Source: Variovorax guangxiensis (lineage in GTDB: Bacteria > Pseudomonadota > Gammaproteobacteria > Burkholderiales > Burkholderiaceae_C). Taken from it: 64,000 bases of DNA. The DNA lies in NCBI RefSeq assembly GCF_003952165.1, contig NZ_RXFT01000007.1, forward strand, positions 62,001 through 126,000. The letters are read 5' to 3'. Of this stretch, positions 42,681 to 49,964 are shown piece by piece; position 1 is the stretch's first letter, and the number at the start of each line of letters is the position of its first letter. A model generated the notes under the pieces. The model made no database searches and was not told the DNA's origin. It saw only the letters and a list, made by a program, of their open reading frames with translations. The position numbers were made by a program, and so were the translations under genes.

Positions 42681-45170
42681 TCACTTCTCCAGCGCACGCG
42701 GTACCACATCGACATGCGCAGCCGGCAACCCTTCACGACTGCGCGCGGCAATCTGCCTGTAGCCGTCTTCCAGGTGGCGCACGAAGCGCGGCGTGTCGAA
42801 GTAGCCGCTGCGCGTGTCCTTGGCCCGCGCGAGCCGCGAGCGCAGCGAGGCCAGCTCCTCGGGGTGCGTGGCGTAGTGGATGGCCTTGCTCACGTATTCC
42901 GCGTGGTTCGTGGCCACCAGCTCCGGCAGTCCGATGGCATGCAGCAGGCTGCCCGCCATGCGCGACACCATCGTCGTGCCCGTAAGCGCCAGCAGCGGCA
43001 CGCCCGACCACAGCACGTCGTTCGCGGTGGCACCGCTGCTGTAGGGAAAGGTGTCGATGAACAGGTCGGCCAGGCCGATGCGCGCCAGGTGCTGGTCGAC
43101 CGGCATGCGCGGCGACACGATCAGCCGCTGGGCCGGCAGGCCTGCCTTCTCCCATTGCGCGCGCAGGTTTTGCTCGAAGCCGTTCGGGCCCTGCGCCAGC
43201 CACAGCACCGAGTTCGGAATGCCCTGCACGATGCGCACCCATGCCTCGAAGGTCTCGGGCTGGATCTTGAACGACTGCGAGAAGTTGCACAGCACGAAGG
43301 CGTCGTCGGGCAGGCCGTGCTCGGCGCGCGTGGGCCTGTGCGGATTGGTCGGGCGCTTGGTGTCGATGACCTGGAAGGTCTCGGGCAGGCGCAGCAGCTT
43401 CTCGGAGTAGCAGTCTTCCGTGCCCGGCGGCGAGAGGAAGTTGTCGGACACCAGGTAGTCGTAGTTCGGCGTGCCGCTGGTGCCCATGTAGCCCAGCCAC
43501 ATGAGCTGCGCGGGTGCCGCGTGGTAGGCCATCACCTGGGGCTTGGCTCCGCGCGTGTCGCCCGAGAGGTCGACAAGGATGTCGATCTCGTCGTCGCGGA
43601 TGCGCTCGGCCATCTGCTGGATCGACTGGCCCTGCAGGTCGACGAAATGCTCGACCGATGAAGCGATGCGTGCCCGCGCGGGGTGGCCGTCGTCGGGGCC
43701 GTAGGAATACACGAAGACTTCGAACTCCTTGCGGTCGTGCTGGCCGTAGAGCTCGGCCGTCAGGTGCGCGACCGGGTGGTTGCGGAAGTCGAACGAGAAG
43801 TAGCCCACGCGGATGCGCGGCGAGGTGCGGCGCGCGCCAGCGTCGGCAAAGGGCCGGATGGCCGCGTTGCGGTCGGCCAGCAGGGCGGAGCGCTGCGTCC
43901 AGCTCATGAGGCGGCGCGCGTCGTCGTAGTTCGACATCAGGATGAACGACGAAACCGTCTGGTCGTTGCTCGGGTTGTCGAGCAGCACCGCGATGCGCTC
44001 GCGCAGCTCGGGCACGCCGCTCCAGTCGGCGATGTGCGCCTTCTCGCCCAGCATCCACACCATGGCGGGCATGAAGTCGGGGTCGTCGCGCAGGCACTGC
44101 TCGAACTCCGCGATGGCTTCCTTCGACTGGCCGGCCATCACGTAGGTCACGCCCAGGTTGCACCGCGCGAGCACCTGGCGCGGATGCACCTCGAGCGCTC
44201 GCTTCAGCACCTCGATGGCAGTGTCGAAGCGGCCCAGGCGGAAGTTCACCGTGCCCAGGTTGTTCAGCAGCAGCTCGTGCTCGGGCAGGCTTTCGAGCGC
44301 CAGCCTGTAGAGCTCGGCCGATTCGCCGAAGCGCATCGACACGCCTTCGAGCGCGCCGCACACGCCGTAGAGCGCGGCCACGCCCTCGGGGTCGGACAGC
44401 GCCTTGTGGCGCTCCTCGGCCGTCCAGTTGCGCATGGCGCGCTGCATGGGCGCGATGGCTTCCTCGATGCGGCCGCAGGCCTGCAGCGCCCTGGAGAGCA
44501 TGAAGGCGGCCTCGCAGTCCATCGGGTCGGCGGCGGCCTGCTCGTACGAGCCGAGCGCGGCGGCCCAGTCCTTCTGGTGCGCGCGGATCTTGCCGATGTT
44601 CTTGTGCGCGGCGGCGTAGCCGGGGTCCAGCGCCAGAGCCTGGCTGAACTGCGCGATCGCCTCGTCGAAGCGGTCCTGCTCCATGTCGATGGCGCCGGCG
44701 TTGTTCCATGCGGCGGGTGCCTGCGGCGCGAGCCGCGTGGCCTCGGCGGCGGCCTCGCGCGCCTGGCGGAACTTCTTCTGCTGACGGTAGACCGCCGACA
44801 GGTTCACGTAGGCCTCGGGATAGTTGGGCTGCGCCTTGATCGCGCGACGCAGATCCTGCTGAGCCTCGGCCGGCAGGCCCATGTGCATGAAGATCGTCGC
44901 GCGGGTGTTGAAGTAGAAGTGGTGCGGCGAGCGCGCGATGGCCCGGTTCACGTAGTTCAGCGCCAGCTTGGGGCGGCCTTGCCGGTACAGCGCCTCGCCG
45001 CTCAGATGCAGCGCGTCGGCATGATCGGGAAAGAGCGACAGCAGCGCCTCGTAGACCTGCAAGGCCTCGGCGAAGCGGCCCACGCGATGCAGCGCCAGTC
45101 CCTGCTCCAGGAGCTGGCCGGCGTTCGCGGCCGGAATGGAGGGAGCGGGAGCGAGAGAAGGTGGGTTCAT
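42681..45170 (-). CDS. TPR-containing GT41 glycosyltransferase (SPINDLY/OGT-like)
   Basis: Predicted cytoplasmic glycosyltransferase of 829 residues. Residues about 12-400 are tetratricopeptide repeats (AIAQFSQALALDPGYAAAHKNIGKI, AIEVLKRALEVHPRQVLARCNLGV). From about 440 to 815 is a GT41 catalytic domain, with YFSFDFRNHPVAHLTAEL, VDLSGDTRGAKPQV and DTFPYSSGATANDVLWSGVPLL, the nucleotide-sugar region. GT41 enzymes transfer sugars to Ser/Thr (OGT) or to Asn in N-X-S/T sequons (HMW1C-like). The adhesin gene just upstream on the same strand is full of such sites. The ATG gives MNPPSLAPAPS; a longer in-frame start reads through non-coding sequence. Confidence 0.9.
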   Translation of the reverse strand: MNPPSLAPAPSIPAANAGQLLEQGLALHRVGRFAEALQVYEALLSLFPDHADALHLSGEALYRQGRPKLALNYVNRAIARSPHHFYFNTRATIFMHMGLPAEAQQDLRRAIKAQPNYPEAYVNLSAVYRQQKKFRQAREAAAEATRLAPQAPAAWNNAGAIDMEQDRFDEAIAQFSQALALDPGYAAAHKNIGKIRAHQKDWAAALGSYEQAAADPMDCEAAFMLSRALQACGRIEEAIAPMQRAMRNWTAEERHKALSDPEGVAALYGVCGALEGVSMRFGESAELYRLALESLPEHELLLNNLGTVNFRLGRFDTAIEVLKRALEVHPRQVLARCNLGVTYVMAGQSKEAIAEFEQCLRDDPDFMPAMVWMLGEKAHIADWSGVPELRERIAVLLDNPSNDQTVSSFILMSNYDDARRLMSWTQRSALLADRNAAIRPFADAGARRTSPRIRVGYFSFDFRNHPVAHLTAELYGQHDRKEFEVFVYSYGPDDGHPARARIASSVEHFVDLQGQSIQQMAERIRDDEIDILVDLSGDTRGAKPQVMAYHAAPAQLMWLGYMGTSGTPNYDYLVSDNFLSPPGTEDCYSEKLLRLPETFQVIDTKRPTNPHRPTRAEHGLPDDAFVLCNFSQSFKIQPETFEAWVRIVQGIPNSVLWLAQGPNGFEQNLRAQWEKAGLPAQRLIVSPRMPVDQHLARIGLADLFIDTFPYSSGATANDVLWSGVPLLALTGTTMVSRMAGSLLHAIGLPELVATNHAEYVSKAIHYATHPEELASLRSRLARAKDTRSGYFDTPRFVRHLEDGYRQIAARSREGLPAAHVDVVPRALEK

Positions 45171-45250
45171 GAATCCGCGTGATGGGACGGGTCGGCACAG
45201 GAGAGGGCGGCCGCTTCGGCGCCGGCCTTCGCGCGCAGCAGGGAGCCATG

Positions 45251-45286
45251 AAAAAGGCCGGTTACCCAGTATAGGGGCCGGCCTTT
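45251..45286 (-). terminator. Terminator after the adhesin gene
   Basis: On the minus strand AAAGGCCGG and CCGGCCTTTTT enclose a 16-base loop. It lies about 60 bases beyond the adhesin stop and about 80 bases before the glycosyltransferase start, so the two genes are probably not a simple single transcript unless read-through occurs. The surrounding gap (45171-45348) holds no gene. Confidence 0.75.
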
Positions 45287-45348
45287 CGTTTGCATCCGCT
45301 GGCAATCCCGCGGCGCGCACGCCGGCGCCACGGGAGTGCCGGGCCGGA

Positions 45349-47709
45349 TTACCAGGACCAGGAGGCGCCGATGCCGCCGCCGACCTTGCCGCTGCTGCCG
45401 CTGCCGATGTTGACCTTGATCTGCGCGCCTTCGCCGATGCGGAAGCTGGCGGCTGCCGCGATGGCCGAGCGCCCGTCGAAGGAGCCCACGCCCACGCCGA
45501 TGCCGAAGCTCTTGCCCGCTTCGAGCGCCGGCACCGAGGCCGCAGCCAGCGCGATGGCCGCGCCGGTGCTGCTGGTCTTGCGCATGTCCTGCACCTCGTT
45601 GCGGACCTGGTTCAACTGCGACATGTTCGCGGCGTCCGTCGGCAGGATGCCGGGGGCCACGTTCTGCACGCGGCCGTTGGCGACCATGCCGTTGCCCGCC
45701 GTGATGGTGCCGCCCGCGGTCACGTTGCCGGTGACGTTGACCGTGCCCGCGTTCAGCGTCGTGACGTTGCCGGTCACGGCGTTGATGGTGGTGATGTTGC
45801 CGGTCTGCGTGTTCAGCACCGTGATGTTGCCGTTGGCCGCAGTGATCGTCTGGAAGTTGCCGGTGGTGGCATTCACCGTGCTGGCGTTCACCGTCGTGGC
45901 GCTGACCGTGCCGGCGGTCAGGGCGTTGACCGTGGCGCTGGCAGCCGACAGGTTGGTGGTACTCACGTTCGTCGCGCTCAGCGTGTTGATCGTGCCGCGG
46001 CTCGCCGTCAGGTTGGTGGTGCTGACGTTGGTGGCGCTCAGCGTGTTGATCGTGCCGGCGTTGGCTGTCAGGTTGGTCGTGCTGACGTTGGTCGCGCTCA
46101 GCGTGTTGATCGTGCCGTTGTTGGCCGTCAGGTTGGTCGTGCTGACGTTGGTCGCGCTCAGCGTGTTGATCGTGCCGCTGTTGGCCGTCAGGTTCGTCGT
46201 GCTGACGTTGGTTGCGCTCAACGTGTTGATCGTGCCGCTGTTGGCCGTCAGGTTCGTGGTGCTGACGTTGGTTGCGCTCAACGTGTTGATCGTGCCGTTG
46301 TTGGCGGTCAGATCCGTGGTGCTGACGTTGGTCGCGCTCAGCGTATTGATGGTGCCGTTGTTGGCGGTCAGATCCGTGGTGCTGACGTTGGTCGCGCTCA
46401 GCGTATTGATGGTGCCGTTGTTGGCGGTCAGGTCCGTGGTGCTGACGTTGGTCGCGCTCAACGTGTTGATCGTGCCGTTGTTGGCGGTCAGGTCCGTGGT
46501 GCTGACATTGGTCGCGCTCAACGTATTGATCGTGCCGTTGTTGGCGGTCAGGTCCGTGGTGCTGACATTGGTCGCGCTCAACGTATTGATCGTGCCGTTG
46601 TTGGCGGTCAGGTCCGTGGTGCTGACGTTGGTTGCGCTCAGCGTGTTGATCGTGCCGCTGTTGGCGGTCAGGTCCGTCGCGCTGACGCTGGTGGCACTCA
46701 GCGTGTTGATGGTGCCGTTCGACGCCGTCAGATTGGTGGTGCTGACGTTCGTCGAGCTCACCGTGTTGATGGTGCCGTTCGACGCCGTCACGTTGGTGGT
46801 GCTGACGTTGGTGGAGGTCAGCGTGGCGATGCTGCCGGTGTTCGACGTCAGGTTGGTGGCGTCGATGTTGGTCGAGGTGATGCCGGTCGCCAGCACATTC
46901 GTCGAGGTGACGCCGGTCGCCAGGATGTTGGTCGAGGTCAGCGACTGGATCGTGCCGTTGCTCGACGACACGCTGCCGGAGGTCAGGCTGCCGGTGCTGA
47001 TGGTGCTGGCCGTGATGCTGGTCGAGCTCAGCGTGTTGATCGTGCCGCTGCCGGCGGAAAGATTCGTGGCCGTGACGTTGGCAGAAGACACGGTGCCAGC
47101 GGTGATGCTGCCCGCGGACACGGTGCCCGAGCTGATGCTGGAGGAGGTCAGGTTGGTGACCGTGCCGCTGTCGGCGGAGAGGTTCGTGGCCGTGACGTTG
47201 GCAGAAGACACGGTGCCGGCGGTGATGCTGCCCGCGGATACGGTGCCCGAGCTGATGCTGGAGGAGGTCAGGTTGGTGACTGTGCCGCTGCCGGCGGAAA
47301 GGTTCGTCGCCGTGACGTTGGCAGAAGACACGGTGCCGGAGGTGATGCTGCCCGCGGATACGGTGCCTGCGGTGAGCGTCGCCGTGCTGATGCTGGTCGA
47401 AGTCAGATTGGTGGCGGTCGCAGAAGTCGTGCTGAGACTTGTCGTGGTCACCCGAGTCGCTGTGATGCTCGTCGTGGAGATGCTCGTTGCCGTCAGGTTG
47501 GGGGTGGAGATTCCGTCGTCGGAAGTCAGAAGCCCGTTATTTGGTCCACCCACGACGTTGACGTTGTTTCCGCCGACCTGCACCTGGGCGTATGCCACCG
47601 GCAGAGTCATCACGTAGCCGGCACCTACGAGCACCGAAGCGAGAAGCCGGCTCACAGCCGGACGGCGAACAATGAAAGAGCGGACACTGGAGCGCTGGGA
47701 TGTAGTCAT
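45349..47709 (-). CDS. Trimeric autotransporter adhesin with pentapeptide-periodic passenger
   Basis: Surface protein of 786 residues. A long signal peptide ends near AYAQ (residue 42). From Asn71 to about residue 670 the sequence falls into an unbroken 5-residue rhythm, e.g. NLTAT-SISTT-SITAT and TLSAT-NVSTT-DLTAN. The last 116 residues are a YadA-type neck and anchor: RVQNVAPGILPTDAANMSQLNQV, a coiled-coil stretch, and four beta strands ending ASWSW. The ATG has AAGGAAG eight bases upstream; an in-frame extension to 47949 is rejected. The family is exported by Sec, then trimerises in the outer membrane. N-X-S/T sequons are very dense. Long plus-strand open frames opposite it are shadows of the repeats. 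Confidence 0.9.
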   Translation of the reverse strand: MTTSQRSSVRSFIVRRPAVSRLLASVLVGAGYVMTLPVAYAQVQVGGNNVNVVGGPNNGLLTSDDGISTPNLTATSISTTSITATRVTTTSLSTTSATATNLTSTSISTATLTAGTVSAGSITSGTVSSANVTATNLSAGSGTVTNLTSSSISSGTVSAGSITAGTVSSANVTATNLSADSGTVTNLTSSSISSGTVSAGSITAGTVSSANVTATNLSAGSGTINTLSSTSITASTISTGSLTSGSVSSSNGTIQSLTSTNILATGVTSTNVLATGITSTNIDATNLTSNTGSIATLTSTNVSTTNVTASNGTINTVSSTNVSTTNLTASNGTINTLSATSVSATDLTANSGTINTLSATNVSTTDLTANNGTINTLSATNVSTTDLTANNGTINTLSATNVSTTDLTANNGTINTLSATNVSTTDLTANNGTINTLSATNVSTTDLTANNGTINTLSATNVSTTDLTANNGTINTLSATNVSTTNLTANSGTINTLSATNVSTTNLTANSGTINTLSATNVSTTNLTANNGTINTLSATNVSTTNLTANAGTINTLSATNVSTTNLTASRGTINTLSATNVSTTNLSAASATVNALTAGTVSATTVNASTVNATTGNFQTITAANGNITVLNTQTGNITTINAVTGNVTTLNAGTVNVTGNVTAGGTITAGNGMVANGRVQNVAPGILPTDAANMSQLNQVRNEVQDMRKTSSTGAAIALAAASVPALEAGKSFGIGVGVGSFDGRSAIAAAASFRIGEGAQIKVNIGSGSSGKVGGGIGASWSW
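45901..46860 (-). repeat. 60-base tandem repeats inside the adhesin gene
   Basis: Sixteen units of exactly 60 bases (20 residues) run in register; outer units are diverged and inner ones nearly identical. The units at 46501 and 46561 are identical. Each encodes a variant of GTINTLSATNVSTT(D/N)LTA plus two residues. Such DNA can change copy number by slippage or recombination. Confidence 0.95.
47041..47370 (-). repeat. 120-base tandem repeats inside the adhesin gene
   Basis: Nearly three copies of a 120-base unit encode a 40-residue block beginning TVSSANVTATNLSAGSGTVT. The unit length is a multiple of 15 bases, so it keeps the pentad phase of the passenger. Confidence 0.9.
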
Positions 47710-48351
47710 TTGGACTTTCTTCCTTGAAGAAATCAGTTGCCATTTCTGGTCTTTCACACGCCCTCGTCGCGTGAAAGCAGGGTTGGGTTTCATCGAGTTA
47801 CCCAATGCAACCGATGCTAGGAATCGAGGTCTTCGCTGAACATCACCGGTATCCGTAGTTATGGATGTATGCATGTCGACGGCGCGCCATCGACGCATGC
47901 ATACATAGCCTGCAAAGCCAATGCACATGCGGGTTTGCGGCCATCGCATGAATCGCGTATTGACGTTTGGAGATGTGGTCTCGCACGCGTTTCGCGTGTC
48001 GCGGTGCTACGTAACAGGCGCGGTAACCCGCACGTAACAACGGCCTGAAAACGGCCTTCGCAAGGCCTTCGCGCGGGCTCGTTCTTCAGCTCGTTTCGGG
48101 CAATTTCTTCAATGAAATCAAAGTACTACACGCGTCCTTGCGTGATGTGCGCCGACGCTCGTCCGAGTGGGCATCGTTCCTGCGGTATCTGAAACGAAAG
48201 ACAACATTTCGAAGCTACCCACGGGTGGCGAAAGAGCCAGAGGACGTCGCGTGATCAATTTTTTCTTGGACATCGGCAACGGCATCAGCGCATGCGGCAC
48301 GGACCAGGTCCGCTGCGGCAAGCCAGGAGAAGACGCAGCAGGAGCGCGGAC
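47710..48351. other. Intergenic region between divergent adhesin and response-regulator genes
   Basis: About 640 bases with no convincing gene and lower GC than the flanks. It holds a large inverted repeat (listed separately), a CACGCG-TTT-CGCGTG hairpin near 47986, and paired AACGGCC/GGCCTT words near 48040. Both promoters should lie here; none could be fixed with confidence. Short open frames inside it show no conserved features. Confidence 0.6.
47865..47906. promoter_or_regulatory. Large inverted repeat upstream of the adhesin gene
   Basis: ATGTATGCATGTCGACGG is followed after four bases by CCATCGACGCATGCATACAT, an inverted match with one substitution and a two-base bulge. The centre lies about 175 bases upstream of the adhesin start and 465 bases upstream of the regulator start. 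It could be an operator or a cruciform/RNA hairpin; no binding protein is known. Confidence 0.55.
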
Positions 48352-49155
48352 ATGGAAATGAACATCCACTACACCTCCTCGACCGCATCGACGCCGGTAC
48401 CCACGGCAGCGCAGTTGTATGGCGGCGTCTTCCATGCCGCGCTGGTCGTCGCGGACGACGCTGCCTGCGCCGACCGCATGCGGCGCATCCTCTGCGAGCT
48501 CGCGCCGCATCGCCGCGTGGTGGTCGCATCGGGCCGGGCCGAGGCGTTCAATCTGCTGGCGGCATTGCCCTATGACCTGGTGCTGGTCGACATGCGGCTG
48601 CCGGGCAGCGACGGTGCCGCCGTTCTTCATCATGTGCGCCAGACCTATCCGCGCGTCGAGAGCATCGGCATGTCGGCATCCGACGACCAGCAGCAGGTGA
48701 ATGCCGCGATCGCGGCCGGCGCCATCGGGTATCTACTTACCGAAGCCGACGACGCGGAACTCGCCTATCTGCTGCGCTCCATCGAACGCGGAGGCTCGCC
48801 GATGGATTCGCGCATCGCGCGGCGCATCCTCGGTTCGATCGCCGCGTCCGCGAAGGCGCGCACGATCGAGGCCATCCGCGTGCAGGGCCAGCCGCCGCAA
48901 CAGCAGCAGAAGCACAAACAGCAGCCGCAGGGAGAAGCTCCCGATTCCAGGCTGCCGCAGGGCCTGCTGTCGCCGCGCGAACTCAAGGTGCTGCGCCTGA
49001 TCGCGCAGGGCTGGAGCAACCGGCAGATCGCCGAAGCGGTGTACCTGTCGGTCAATACCATCGAGTTCCACGCGAAGAGCATCTATCGCAAGCTCTCGGT
49101 CAAGTCGCGGACCCAGGCGGTCCACGAGGCGATGCAGCACGGACTGCTGAACTGA
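48352..49155 (+). CDS. Orphan LuxR-type response regulator (NarL/FixJ family)
   Basis: DNA-binding regulator of 267 residues. A receiver domain covers about 28-145, with phospho-acceptor Asp80 in YDLVLVDMRLPGSDG. A Gln-rich linker (about 192-205) joins it to a LuxR-type helix-turn-helix at about 205-265 (LSPRELKVLRLIAQGWSNRQIAEAVYLS). The early acidic pocket reads VVADDAACADRM. No histidine kinase is adjacent. AGGAG lies eight bases before the chosen ATG. It diverges from the adhesin gene across a 640-base region containing a large inverted repeat, so control of the adhesin is a reasonable guess but is not shown. Confidence 0.9.
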   Translation: MEMNIHYTSSTASTPVPTAAQLYGGVFHAALVVADDAACADRMRRILCELAPHRRVVVASGRAEAFNLLAALPYDLVLVDMRLPGSDGAAVLHHVRQTYPRVESIGMSASDDQQQVNAAIAAGAIGYLLTEADDAELAYLLRSIERGGSPMDSRIARRILGSIAASAKARTIEAIRVQGQPPQQQQKHKQQPQGEAPDSRLPQGLLSPRELKVLRLIAQGWSNRQIAEAVYLSVNTIEFHAKSIYRKLSVKSRTQAVHEAMQHGLLN

Positions 49156-49258
49156 AGTCCCCGCGGCGACAGTCTTCGTCGCCCTGTGCAGCCCCTGGCG
49201 GGCGCCCGCGGACGCGGCGCGCCCCGCCCGCGGCCGCCGGCCATGCGCATGGCGGCCA

Positions 49259-49288
49259 TTGAATATCCTTACAGCGCCCCGCTACAAT
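49259..49288 (+). promoter_or_regulatory. Predicted promoter of petABC
   Basis: TTGAAT and TACAAT are separated by 18 bases, 44 bases before the petA ATG. A perfect 14-base palindrome (GCCATGCGCATGGC, 49240-49253) lies just upstream and could be an operator or the end of the regulator transcript. Confidence 0.6.
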
Positions 49289-49332
49289 CGCGGGTTGACT
49301 CCTGCTCCAGCGAAGAAGACAAGAGGATCCCC

Positions 49333-49950
49333 ATGAGTGACATGACCTCCGGCTCGCACCGGATCGACACCAGCAAGCGCACGTGGTTGATTGCATCCAG
49401 CTGCGCTGGCGTGGCGGGCGGCGTGGCCACCGCCATCCCCTTTGTGAGCACTTTCCAGCCTTCCGAGAAGGCCAAGGCTGCGGGTGCTGCGGTCGAGGTC
49501 GATATCTCGGGCCTCAAGGTCGGCGAGAAGATCACCGTCGAATGGCGGGGCAAGCCGGTCTGGATCCTCAAGCGCTCCCCCGAGCAGGTCGCGGAACTCC
49601 CCAAGCTCGACGGCCAGCTGGCCGATCCCCTCTCCAAGCGTCACCCCGACGAATTCACCCCCAAGTACGCACAGAACGAGCACCGCTCCATCAAGCCCGA
49701 CGTGCTCGTCGTGGTCGGCATCTGCACCCACCTGGGTTGCTCGCCGACCGACCGCTTCCAGGCCGGTCCGCAGCCTTCGCTGCCGAACGACTGGGAAGGC
49801 GGCTTCCTCTGCCCTTGCCACGGTTCCACTTTCGACCTGGCCGGCCGGGTCTTCAAGAACAAGCCTGCGCCCGACAATCTGCCGGTGCCGCCACACATGT
49901 ACCTGTCGGACACCAAGCTCCTGATCGGTGAAGACTCCAAGAAGGCCTGA
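49333..49950 (+). CDS. petA: Ubiquinol-cytochrome c reductase Rieske iron-sulphur subunit
   Basis: Carries the 2Fe-2S cluster of the bc1 complex and moves electrons from ubiquinol to cytochrome c1. The 205-residue protein has one N-terminal membrane helix (about 17-38) preceded by DTSKRTWLIAS, a Lys-Arg variant of a Tat signal, as expected since Rieske domains are exported by Tat. Cluster ligands are in CTHLGC and CPCHGS. The ATG with GAGGATCC upstream gives MSDMTSGSHR; the longer in-frame reading passes through the promoter and is rejected. petB follows after 14 bases. Confidence 0.96.
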   Translation: MSDMTSGSHRIDTSKRTWLIASSCAGVAGGVATAIPFVSTFQPSEKAKAAGAAVEVDISGLKVGEKITVEWRGKPVWILKRSPEQVAELPKLDGQLADPLSKRHPDEFTPKYAQNEHRSIKPDVLVVVGICTHLGCSPTDRFQAGPQPSLPNDWEGGFLCPCHGSTFDLAGRVFKNKPAPDNLPVPPHMYLSDTKLLIGEDSKKA

Positions 49951-49964
49951 GGCGGAAGAAGAAC

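Noticed and set aside
45901..46860. Regular 60-base array as a CRISPR
   Set aside because: Units are contiguous without unique spacers and encode protein repeats in frame.
45136..47727. Two long plus-strand open frames (863 and 775 codons) opposite the adhesin
   Set aside because: Their regularity mirrors the 60-base repeats; the minus-strand reading has a signal peptide, ribosome-binding site and YadA anchor.
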